Shown here: in pieces, positions 1 through 6,189 of the stretch
Numbering within the stretch: the first letter of the stretch is position 1
Layout of the letters: every line of letters starts with the position of its first letter
Source: Bacteroidales bacterium
Lineage (GTDB): Bacteria > Bacteroidota > Bacteroidia > Bacteroidales > WCHB1-69
Length of the DNA: 6,665 bases
Direction: 5' to 3'
Assembly: GCA_031273515.1 (NCBI GenBank)
Contig: JAISRU010000109.1
Location: 1-6,665, forward strand
The notes under the pieces: generated by a model
Seen by the model: only the letters and a program-made list of their open reading frames with translations
What the model was told of the DNA's origin: nothing
Database searches by the model: none
Program-made: the position numbers and the translations under genes

Positions 1-2201
1 CCCAATCTGCTGAAACTTTCGGATAAAAGCGTGAATATCTTTTTATAAGCCATTCGCTCGATCATACCCTGCTGTTTGTATATATTAATCAACTGATTGA
101 ACCCATTCTGGTCGAGCATGCCAATATCAATCAGTTTCAGGTATTCCTTTTCGGCAGAATACATATCATTTTTACGCAGATAAATTTCTGCCGCAAGCTG
201 ATATGCATTGGAAAACTTTTTATTATAATCCGTCATCTGTTTGCAAAGCCCCAAGGCTTTGTCGAAATCGGACATAAAAGAATAAATGTATGCCTGCAAA
301 TATTTTTCGCTTTCCCTGTTCGGATCAATGCTTAGAAATCGGTCGAGATACAACAACGCACTGTCAGGCTGATTTTTTTGCAGATATATGTTTGCCATAT
401 TCGATAAAACAACTTCATTATAAGGGTCTGCATCCAAAGCCCTGTTGAACAGTGTCAAAGCGCTATCTGCATTGCCCTGCTGCATTTGCTGATAAGCCAA
501 ATAATCCGATATGTCGTTCCGTTTGAGAATGATAGAAATCGGTTTACCATCGACCTTTATCGTATGTACGGTATTGGCAGGAGGAAACTGCTGTCCTTTT
601 ATCCGTTCGGGCGAAATCCCCGTAAGGGTAAAAATCGCATAATCCCAATCCGAATTACTCCGTTCGTACCAGCGAATAAAAGCGGTCTGAAAATGCGACG
701 TATCATGACGCAGGATATATTCCACCGAAGGCGTATGCCATGTGGCGATAACAATTTTCCCCTTTGTTTTTACTTCCGATGTGTCGGCATGAGCCATCAC
801 CCATTCCGTCGCCTCGCGCGCAGAATGATAGTAATAGTCTAATTCGTATTCTCCGTAAGCCTTGTTCATTCCACCGCCAAGCTTGTTGAAATAGACGTAT
901 TCGTAAGGATGATTGCGGATAATGTGCGACAGAGGCGTAATGAGCAAAAGCAAAGGAAGAACAGCCATGCCCGCTTTGACATATTTATTTTTCATGCGTA
1001 CCATAAGAGCGTTGAAGCCAAGTCCTGCCGCTACAGCCATAGGAGGATAAGCGAAAATCGCATGACGCCATCCGCCATAGACATTTGCATTGCTGTAAAC
1101 GATCCAAAAGACGGGAAAGAAAAAAGCAAAATAGATAATAAAAGTATTGAAACGGTTTTCCTTTTTCCATCCGCCTGCAAAGGGATAAATCAACAAGCCG
1201 ATAATCACAGCCACAGGAATGCTGATTAATATGTATTTAGGCGTATAATACCACGGTAACATATCCGACCACTGCATCGTCCCTTCAAATATCTGACGAA
1301 GAGAAACCTGAAAATGCGCCATATTGTTGTATACCGTAGATACATTCTGGAAAGGATCTACCAAAGCGTAGGGCCATAAAAGCACGGCAAGGAAAAATCC
1401 TGCCGTCGAAATGGCTACTCCATAGACAAAAAGTCGTGAAATCAACTTGGGTAGAGGCAAAAGGGAGGTGTTTTCGTTTTTATTTTTCTTTTTCTTGCGA
1501 TTCTGAGCCGAAGACGTCGTTTTTGTTTGTCTGTATTGCGTTGCGATATAATGTATGAGATAAATCAGGGCAAACAGACCAAAATAAGCAATTAGCAGCA
1601 ATCCTCCCACACGGATACCGATTGCCACGCCAATGCTGACCGCAAGCATAATGGCGACTTTCAGAGGCGGCTTGGGGAAAGTCTGCAGGAAATAAAAAAT
1701 GTAGTACGTTCCCATAATCATCATAGCTGCAAAGGGAATATCTTTCGGATTATTGAAAGAATGCCCCAGATAACGTGGCGACAGAAATAGCAGTATCATG
1801 GTTATGATTGCCGCATACCAGCTTTTGCTCATTCTGAAGGCTAATAATCCTGCAAACAAAATTCCGATGAAACCAAAAAGTGTATTGATGGTATGCCGTA
1901 CAGCCAAAATATCTTCAATCTGAAAGACGGTAGCAATCAGACAGGCAATATTATCAGGTGTTTGTCCATATTCGCGACTGTTACCGTATCTGCCAATAGA
2001 AGCAACAGCAGAGGTATCTTCGCCTAACGTATAGTAAAAATTCAAGACACGTTCTGCGTGTTGTATTAAATCGTCTTCATCACCCGACATACCAGTTCCT
2101 TGACAGAGAAACAGCATCAGCAAGGCGATAACAAAAGCCGTAATTCCGAAGAGTAAACGGTCTTTTTTCCCAAGTATTTCTTTTATCTTTTCGTATTTCA
2201 T
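1..2201 (-). CDS. GT-C membrane glycosyltransferase (PMT/ArnT-like) with C-terminal TPRs, 3' end missing
   Basis: Predicted inner-membrane glycosyltransferase that would use a polyprenyl-phosphate sugar and transfer it on the periplasmic side. The frame stays open from the ATG at 2201 to the left edge (733 codons, no stop), so the C-terminus is missing. Helix 1 is about residues 16-34, followed by the acidic loop GDEDD (40-44), the usual place of the GT-C catalytic acidic residue. Next come SPRYLGHSFNNPKDIPFA (141-158), several more hydrophobic helices to about 424, and GGWRHAIFAYPP (376-387), a motif I associate with family 39-like enzymes. A soluble stretch (about 430-565) leads into four TPR-like units of about 33 residues (568-698) and part of a fifth. 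A lysine-rich loop (236-243, KKKKNKNE) lies between helices. It starts 3 bp after the GT2 stop, so it is surely cotranscribed. The family call is firm; sugar and acceptor cannot be read from sequence. Confidence 0.88.
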   Translation of the reverse strand, partial: MKYEKIKEILGKKDRLLFGITAFVIALLMLFLCQGTGMSGDEDDLIQHAERVLNFYYTLGEDTSAVASIGRYGNSREYGQTPDNIACLIATVFQIEDILAVRHTINTLFGFIGILFAGLLAFRMSKSWYAAIITMILLFLSPRYLGHSFNNPKDIPFAAMMIMGTYYIFYFLQTFPKPPLKVAIMLAVSIGVAIGIRVGGLLLIAYFGLFALIYLIHYIATQYRQTKTTSSAQNRKKKKNKNENTSLLPLPKLISRLFVYGVAISTAGFFLAVLLWPYALVDPFQNVSTVYNNMAHFQVSLRQIFEGTMQWSDMLPWYYTPKYILISIPVAVIIGLLIYPFAGGWKKENRFNTFIIYFAFFFPVFWIVYSNANVYGGWRHAIFAYPPMAVAAGLGFNALMVRMKNKYVKAGMAVLPLLLLITPLSHIIRNHPYEYVYFNKLGGGMNKAYGEYELDYYYHSAREATEWVMAHADTSEVKTKGKIVIATWHTPSVEYILRHDTSHFQTAFIRWYERSNSDWDYAIFTLTGISPERIKGQQFPPANTVHTIKVDGKPISIILKRNDISDYLAYQQMQQGNADSALTLFNRALDADPYNEVVLSNMANIYLQKNQPDSALLYLDRFLSIDPNRESEKYLQAYIYSFMSDFDKALGLCKQMTDYNKKFSNAYQLAAEIYLRKNDMYSAEKEYLKLIDIGMLDQNGFNQLINIYKQQGMIERMAYKKIFTLLSESFSRL

Positions 2202-2204
2202 GAG

Positions 2205-2912
2205 TTATAATCTTTTATTGATCGTTCTAAAATCGCCAATGGCTTTGAACCCAATTTTGATAATCCGTTTCAGGTTGATAGAGTTTGTTCCTTTCTGACG
2301 CGGTTTGAACGTAATAGGCGTCCAAAACAGTTTCTGTTTCTTTTTCACGGCAATAGTTGTTATTACCACGTTGGACAGGAAAAAATCAGCAGGAATAATG
2401 GTCAGATAATTAGCTAAACATTCCTGTTTCATCAGACGGAAAGGCGTATTGGCGTCTTTTACCCAAACGCCGAAAATCAGTTTTACAATCAATTGCAACA
2501 CCTTCGTTACGACAATGCGTGAAAAGCCGTCCTGACGCTGTTTTCTTGAACCTATCAAGAAGTCGTAATTTTCCCGTTGTTCCCACAATGTCCAAAATTC
2601 GTCGGGAACGGTTTGTCCGTCGGAATCGGTCTGGAAGACATAATCAGCGCCCTGTTGCAACGCATAACGATACGCATACAAACAGGTTGATCCGTGTCCT
2701 GAATTGGGTTTGGTTTCGGCTACAAAGTAAGGATATTCTTTTTTCAATTCTTTCATCCGTTGATAAGTATTGTCTTTACTGCCATCGTTGAAAATGACCA
2801 AGCGACTTCCATTACCCGTTTTTTCCACAATGGGATGCCACTGTTCTACAACACTTCGGATATTTTCTTCTTCGTTATACGCCGGCATAACGATATACAA
2901 TTTATTTCCCAT
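2205..2912 (-). CDS. Family 2 glycosyltransferase, DPM1/GtrB-like polyprenyl-phosphate sugar synthase
   Basis: Predicted cytoplasmic-face enzyme that moves a sugar from a nucleotide donor to polyprenyl phosphate. The 235 residues show the GT-A series in order: VMPAYNEEENI (8-18), the nucleotide-binding FNDGSKDNT (41-49), SGHGS (71-75), the metal-binding TDSDGQ (95-100) and GSRKQRQDG (121-129). KDANTPFRLM (152-161) resembles the DxxxPFRLM block of the DPM1/dolichol-phosphate sugar synthase-like branch. No transmembrane helices follow the catalytic domain, unlike GtrB proteins that carry two, so membrane contact may come through the GtrA protein encoded 9 bp upstream; that is inference. The ATG at 2912 sets the N-terminus directly before the first strand of the fold. 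The gap of only 3 bp to the GT-C gene implies coupled expression. Which sugar is used cannot be told: DPM1-like enzymes use mannose, glucose, GlcNAc, galactofuranose or others. Confidence 0.9.
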   Translation of the reverse strand: MGNKLYIVMPAYNEEENIRSVVEQWHPIVEKTGNGSRLVIFNDGSKDNTYQRMKELKKEYPYFVAETKPNSGHGSTCLYAYRYALQQGADYVFQTDSDGQTVPDEFWTLWEQRENYDFLIGSRKQRQDGFSRIVVTKVLQLIVKLIFGVWVKDANTPFRLMKQECLANYLTIIPADFFLSNVVITTIAVKKKQKLFWTPITFKPRQKGTNSINLKRIIKIGFKAIGDFRTINKRL

Positions 2913-2921
2913 ATCTGTTCT

Positions 2922-3332
2922 TTATTTATGATGTATTTTTCTGAATGTAATAAACTTATTTAATATAAACTGTAAAATAGCCACTGCAATGATTGTTGTC
3001 AATTTTGCATACATTTTATCCCATGCCATAATTTGGATCATTAGATACAGCATCCCTGTACTTAGCAGCAAACTTGTCAGTCCGATGACATAAAAGGACA
3101 AAAAACGATACAGTGTCTTATCTTTCGTTTTGAAGTTATATTGTCTGTTTAAAATAAAACTGCACAGTATACCACAGTGAATACTTATAAAATGAGAAAA
3201 AAGATAATATAATCCTGCTTTCAGCAACAATGTATATATCAACAAATCAAGCCCGGCGCTTGTACTTCCGATAATGCCGTAGAGTATCAGATTTCTGTAT
3301 TTATGATATAAACGTATAATGTGTTTTTTCAT
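2922..3332 (-). CDS. GtrA-family four-helix membrane protein (putative lipid-linked sugar flippase or GT anchor)
   Basis: Small integral membrane protein of 136 residues with four hydrophobic segments, at about 15-36, 43-63, 77-101 and 108-127. This matches the GtrA/DPMS-like family in length and topology. Family-like signatures are YGIIGSTSAGLDLLIY (18-33), FILNRQYNFK (59-68) after helix 2 and the closing FILNKFITFRK (122-132). GtrA proteins work with GtrB-type polyprenyl-phosphate glycosyltransferases and are thought to translocate the lipid-linked sugar, or to recruit the enzyme to the membrane. An in-frame TTG at 3350 would add six residues and overlap the end of glf. I chose the ATG at 3332 because it leaves a 7-bp gap after the glf stop and a normal N-terminus. 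No clear Shine-Dalgarno sequence is seen, which is usual in Bacteroidota. The GT2 gene starts 9 bp downstream. Confidence 0.88.
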   Translation of the reverse strand: MKKHIIRLYHKYRNLILYGIIGSTSAGLDLLIYTLLLKAGLYYLFSHFISIHCGILCSFILNRQYNFKTKDKTLYRFLSFYVIGLTSLLLSTGMLYLMIQIMAWDKMYAKLTTIIAVAILQFILNKFITFRKIHHK

Positions 3333-3339
3333 TTTATTA

Positions 3340-4440
3340 CTATTTATCAAAATATCTCAATGCTGAAGCCACTACTTTATCCATGTCGTAATAGGTATAT
3401 TCGGCAAGTCGTCCTCCGAAAATAACGTTGTGTTCTTTGTCCGCCAGCAGTTTATACTGTTGATATAATGTGTTATTTTCCAAATTGTTGACAGGATAGT
3501 AAGGTTCATTGTTCTGATCCCATGCAGCGGGATATTCGTAGGTTACAACGGTATCAGGTTGTGAACCGAACTCAAAATGTTTATGTTCGATAATACGGGT
3601 GTAAGGCGTTTGGACGTCGGTATAATTAATCACTGCATTGCCCTGATAATTATCGACATTTTCCATCTGGTTATGCTTAAACTCCAGACTTCTATAGCAC
3701 AATGCGCCGTAACAGTAATCGAAATAAGCGTCTATCGCGCCTGTGTAAACTATTTTAGACGCCAAAGGAAGATAGTACTCTTTCTCTTTAAGGAAATCGC
3801 TGTTTAAAACAACTTCGATGCCTTCCAATAGTTTTTCAAACAGAAGAGTGTATCCTCCTGTGGGAATACCCTGATAAGGGTCGTTGAAATAATTGTTGTC
3901 GAAAGTAAAACGAAAGGGCAAGCGACGAATAACAAAAGCAGGAATTTCAGTAGCTTTCATTCCCCATTGTTTTTCCGAATAGCCTTTGATCAGTTTTTCG
4001 TAGACGTCTTCACCTCCAAGTACAAGCGCCTGTTCTTCCAGATTGCGGGGTTCTTTGATATGAGCGTATTTTTGTTTCTGTTCTTCTATTTTTGCACGAG
4101 CTTCTTCCGGCGTTTTCACTTTCCACAACTGATAGAATGTATTCATATTGAAAGGCAAATTATACAATTCTCCTTTATAGTTGGCGATCGGAGCATTCAC
4201 GTAATGGTTGAACGACGCAAACATACTGACATAATCCCAAATCTTTTTATTGGCGGTATGGAAAATATGTGCGCCGTACTGGTGAACATGAATGTCTTTG
4301 ATTGTGTCAGTAAAAGCATTTCCTCCAATGTGATTGCGACGTTCGACAACCAAACATTTGCATCCTCTTTTTTGAGCTTCATGAGCAAAAACAGCTCCAA
4401 AGAAGCCTGCTCCGACCACTAAATAATCATATTTCCTCAT
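3340..4440 (-). CDS. glf: UDP-galactopyranose mutase
   Basis: FAD-dependent cytoplasmic enzyme that interconverts UDP-galactopyranose and UDP-galactofuranose, the donor for galactofuranose in surface glycans. The 366 residues equal the usual bacterial length. Visible are the FAD dinucleotide-binding GAGFFG (10-15) with VVERRNHIGGNAFT (31-44), YGAHIFHT (55-62), KGYSEKQWG (152-160) and IPAFVIRRLPFRFTFDNNYF (166-185). R172 or R173 probably corresponds to the substrate-phosphate arginine of known mutases; TPYTRIIEH (278-286) supplies the second conserved arginine, R282. The C-terminal FGGRLAEYTYYDMDKV (341-356) is the second FAD-contact block. A TTG at 4464 would add eight residues, but the ATG at 4440 gives the family-like start MRKYDYLVVGAG and is preferred. 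It is the first gene of a four-gene unit and has its own upstream promoter. Identity is secure; the fate of the galactofuranose is not shown here. Confidence 0.97.
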   Translation of the reverse strand: MRKYDYLVVGAGFFGAVFAHEAQKRGCKCLVVERRNHIGGNAFTDTIKDIHVHQYGAHIFHTANKKIWDYVSMFASFNHYVNAPIANYKGELYNLPFNMNTFYQLWKVKTPEEARAKIEEQKQKYAHIKEPRNLEEQALVLGGEDVYEKLIKGYSEKQWGMKATEIPAFVIRRLPFRFTFDNNYFNDPYQGIPTGGYTLLFEKLLEGIEVVLNSDFLKEKEYYLPLASKIVYTGAIDAYFDYCYGALCYRSLEFKHNQMENVDNYQGNAVINYTDVQTPYTRIIEHKHFEFGSQPDTVVTYEYPAAWDQNNEPYYPVNNLENNTLYQQYKLLADKEHNVIFGGRLAEYTYYDMDKVVASALRYFDK

Positions 4441-4508
4441 CTGTATTTTATTGATATTAAACAACAGAACAACATCTTTATAAAATTATAATCCATGACC
4501 AAACTATT

Positions 4509-4539
4509 TCTTTGACAGAAAATATATTTTCTGCAAAGA
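4509..4539. promoter_or_regulatory. 15+15 bp dyad over the glf promoter, candidate operator
   Basis: The core CAGAAAATATATTTTCTG (4516-4533) is a perfect 18-bp palindrome. The symmetry continues outward as TCTTTG (4509-4514) on the left and CAAAGA (4534-4539) on the right, broken only by one unpaired A at 4515. The right flank is most of the promoter -7 box, and the core covers the expected transcription start, so a bound dimer would block the polymerase. The transcript would begin inside the dyad, which makes a DNA operator likelier than an RNA hairpin. No regulator gene lies nearby, and the binding protein is unknown. Confidence 0.5.
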
Positions 4540-4559
4540 TAGCAAAAAAACAAATCAAA
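4534..4559 (-). promoter_or_regulatory. Bacteroidota-type promoter for the glf operon
   Basis: On the minus strand TATCTTTG (4541-4534) is a perfect TAnnTTTG -7 box. A TTTG (4559-4556) lies 14 bases upstream and is a possible -33 element, though this spacing is shorter than I would expect, so the -33 assignment is weak. Transcription would start near 4527, giving a leader of roughly 85 nt before the glf ATG. The -7 box lies partly inside a long dyad (4509-4539), which suggests regulation at this site. Confidence 0.65.
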
Positions 4560-4643
4560 TGTTTCAAAAGTTGATTCTATGCTAAATATTTTTTAGGCAT
4601 TGTCTATTTCGACACAGATAAGTATTTTCTTTTTTTTATTTTC

Positions 4644-4690
4644 CCGCAGAAGCGTAGATTTCCGCAGAATTGTTCACTTGTCTACTTATT
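4644..4690. repeat. Interspersed repeat fragment downstream of the methyltransferase
   Basis: CCGCAGAA occurs twice, at 4644-4651 and 4662-4669, in an 18-bp period. The 14-mer AGATTTCCGCAGAA (4656-4669) recurs exactly, in the opposite orientation, at 6152-6165. Directly after it, positions 4670-4690 match 6191-6211 at 17 of 21 bases (TTGTnCACTTGTC core), here in the same orientation. It looks like a partial or rearranged copy of the repeat material on the right side of the window. Confidence 0.5.
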
Positions 4691-4740
4691 AGTGTTTCGA
4701 CAACTTCGCACAGTCAGTTTCATCTTTGAAGCCCTCTTCT

Positions 4741-5466
4741 TTATTTTTTTACCACAACACAATATTGCGCTCCGAGAGGAATCCATGTCAATTGATATTC
4801 TATCGTTTTAAACACTTTGTTTCTCCACGGAAAAAAATAGGTGTATTTTAATTTTACCTTTGTCTTTTTATCTTTTCCAAAAATATCACGTATAAGTGTT
4901 TTACAATATTTGGGTGTCAACATTGTTGCATTGTCGTCTATAGGGGTACGTTTTACAAACCATCTTGATAAAGGATTATACATATTCATCTCAAATATTA
5001 CCAGATAAGTATCTTTTTTCATATAGGTATATAGAGCTGTCAGCCATTGTTTATGTTCTTCAGGAGGAATATGATGCAATACACAATTGACAAAAACACA
5101 ATCTATTTTTCCCTCATATACTTTTAAGTCTTCCGGTACTTCAATAAGATCAAAATGACAATCAGGAATATTTTCGGACACTTGTCGGATTGATTCAGGC
5201 GATACGTCGCATCCATAGATTTCTGCATTCGGAAAACATTCCTTCAGATAGGGAATATACAGACCTACTCCGCAACCATATTCCAATATAGACTTGGGAG
5301 TGTATGGCACTAAACGTTTTAGATATTCCAACTTATAATTTAATATACCTTCTCGATAAACTGCAAATATCCCCAATCCTTCTTTTACAAGGTTGTCAAA
5401 ACCATCAGCCATACTATCAAATTCTGTTGGACTTGGTTTTTTTTCTTTGTTTTTTTCTACTTTCAT
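4741..5466 (-). CDS. Class I SAM-dependent methyltransferase
   Basis: Predicted cytoplasmic methyltransferase of 241 residues with a Rossmann core. Motif I is SILEYGCGVGLYIPYL (59-74), which binds S-adenosylmethionine. The acidic end of strand 2 is IYGCDVSPESI (83-93), with D87 expected to hold the ribose. IDCVFVNCVLHHIPPEEH (121-138) forms strand 4 and the following loop, and YLVIFEMNMYNPLSRWFVKR (154-173) is strand 5 and its extension. The (E)xNxxNPLxRWxV block followed by PIDDNATMLTPK (175-186) resembles methyltransferases I know from polysaccharide and lipid-glycan gene clusters, but the substrate cannot be assigned. The ATG at 5466 overlaps the stop of a small upstream ORF by four bases (ATGA). 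The gene is visibly more AT-rich than the glf-GT genes and has its own promoter near 5700. A role next to the glycan operon is plausible but rests only on proximity. Confidence 0.87.
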   Translation of the reverse strand: MKVEKNKEKKPSPTEFDSMADGFDNLVKEGLGIFAVYREGILNYKLEYLKRLVPYTPKSILEYGCGVGLYIPYLKECFPNAEIYGCDVSPESIRQVSENIPDCHFDLIEVPEDLKVYEGKIDCVFVNCVLHHIPPEEHKQWLTALYTYMKKDTYLVIFEMNMYNPLSRWFVKRTPIDDNATMLTPKYCKTLIRDIFGKDKKTKVKLKYTYFFPWRNKVFKTIEYQLTWIPLGAQYCVVVKK

Positions 5467-5645
5467 TTGACTCCTTTTGTTAAGTTTTTATAATAAAAAA
5501 ATAAATTATTCATCTTTGTATTCGAATAAAGCAAGTTGTTTGATAATATATACTCATATATATCAGACACATACAAATGCCTCTCCCTTTTCTTCAAAGG
5601 AAAAGTACTTGTATTTAGCAAACTAACGTCTATTATATTATTCAT
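5463..5645 (-). CDS. Doubtful 60-codon ORF coupled to the methyltransferase by an ATGA overlap
   Basis: I do not recognise this product. It runs from an ATG at 5645 to a TGA that shares four bases with the methyltransferase start, an arrangement typical of translational coupling. The start lies about 45 nt downstream of the expected transcription start of the promoter at 5696-5703, as a first gene would. The 60 residues are rich in N, L, Y and K, with no signal peptide, no membrane helix and no motif. Without it the methyltransferase would have a leader of about 220 nt. It may be a leader peptide, a small structural gene, the remnant of a gene, or chance in AT-rich DNA. Confidence 0.3.
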   Translation of the reverse strand: MNNIIDVSLLNTSTFPLKKRERHLYVSDIYEYILSNNLLYSNTKMNNLFFYYKNLTKGVK

Positions 5646-5694
5646 TCTTCTGTCCTATTTAAAATATCTCATTTTATTTATTCAATTAATGGCT

Positions 5695-5733
5695 GCAAAG
5701 GTACAATTAATTTTAATACAAAAGTACATTTGC
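5695..5733. promoter_or_regulatory. 10-bp inverted repeat spanning the promoter, with a TAnnTTTG box on each strand
   Basis: GCAAAGGTAC (5695-5704) and GTACATTTGC (5724-5733) are inverted copies with 9 of 10 bases matching, separated by 19 bp. Each arm contains a TAnnTTTG box, the left one reading left and the right one (TACATTTG, 5725-5732) reading right. The layout fits a divergent promoter or a two-half-site operator. No gene follows on the plus strand, and no -33 TTTG is seen for the rightward box, so rightward transcription is uncertain. Confidence 0.4.
5696..5722 (-). promoter_or_regulatory. Bacteroidota-type promoter for the methyltransferase unit
   Basis: On the minus strand TACCTTTG (5703-5696) is a perfect TAnnTTTG -7 box. 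A TTTG (5722-5719) lies 15 bases upstream, nearly the spacing seen at the glf promoter, and in both cases the box is followed by CAG. A second minus-strand match, TACTTTTG (5726-5719), lies 23 bp further upstream and supplies that TTTG, so tandem promoters are possible. Expected start of transcription is near 5689. Confidence 0.6.
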
Positions 5734-6007
5734 AAGAAGTTTTTTTCTTTTAATGTGAAATTTCTTTAAATCGGAGATGTAATCTAATTGAAAATGAGTG
5801 AATAAATGAATAAGTGTACAAGCGTCAATAATTGAAATTTTTCAATCATGCCATACGGACGCAAACAACCCATGCCGTCATTGTGAAACGGAGTTCGACG
5901 GTAGTCAATTGTGAGGCACGAGCAATGTGGCAATCCAGAAAATCCGCCTTCCGTGCCTTCGCCATTGTCTGAATCAGGATTGGCTTTGCCTTTCTCCTTC
6001 TTACTCG

Positions 6008-6033
6008 GCAGAAGCAAACAAGTTTGCCTCTGC
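6008..6033 (-). repeat. 26-bp near-palindrome, strong RNA hairpin on the minus strand
   Basis: GCAGAAGCAAAC (6008-6019) and GTTTGCCTCTGC (6022-6033) are inverted copies with 11 of 12 bases matching, separated by AA. In plus-strand RNA the odd position is an A-C mismatch (6013/6028). In minus-strand RNA it becomes a G-U pair, so the stem is fully paired with a CUUG tetraloop. That favours the minus strand as the functional one. No U-tract follows, so it is not a standard intrinsic terminator. Confidence 0.55.
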
Positions 6034-6055
6034 TCTCGCTTCGTGCGTCAATTTA

Positions 6056-6129
6056 CAGGATTTCAGGATTAGCAGGATTATTTTGTCTGAACTCTGATTT
6101 ATCTGATTAACTTGATGAGCATGATTATT
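6056..6129. repeat. Degenerate 9-bp-period tandem array (CAGGATTAN / CTGATTNNN units)
   Basis: CAGGATT occurs at 6056, 6064 and 6073. After a gap, related units start at 6094 (CTGATTTAT), 6103 (CTGATTAAC), 6112 (TTGATGAGC) and 6121 (ATGATTATT), spaced exactly 9 bp. It resembles 'aggatt' interspersed repeats I remember from Bacteroidales intergenic DNA; this was not searched. The open minus-strand frame across it is a product of the 3-codon period, not evidence of a gene. Confidence 0.5.
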
Positions 6130-6189
6130 AGTGGATGTAGGGGACATTATTTTCTGCGGAAATCTGAGACAATACTCGTCGCTTGCGCT

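Larger units (their letters stand above)
4441..4740. other. Intergenic region between methyltransferase and glf
   Basis: Three hundred bases without a credible ORF on either strand. The left part is the glf leader, dyad and promoter (about 4441-4560). The middle (4561-4640) is AT-rich with a T-tract around 4627-4640 and no recognisable site. The right part (4644-4690) carries a repeat fragment shared with the region beyond 5790. I found no convincing intrinsic terminator for the methyltransferase gene on the minus strand, so some readthrough into glf is possible. Confidence 0.6.

Noticed and set aside
486..1229. Plus-strand ORFs at 486-842 and 909-1229
   Set aside because: They lie antisense within the GT-C/TPR gene, whose minus-strand frame is continuous and carries family motifs; the plus products show no recognisable domain.
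1476..1503. A/T-rich stretch in the GT-C gene as a phase-variable tract
   Set aside because: It encodes the lysine-rich loop with mixed A and T interruptions; the longest single-base run is too short to argue for slippage.
3967..4422. Plus-strand ORF of 151 codons opposite glf
   Set aside because: It is fully antisense to glf, is rich in F and S as expected for a shadow frame, and has no motif.
4728..4753. GAAG/CTTC stem followed by a T-tract on the plus strand as a terminator
   Set aside because: The stem is only 4 bp, the T-tract overlaps the end of the methyltransferase gene, and no plus-strand gene leads into it; on the minus strand no U-tract follows.
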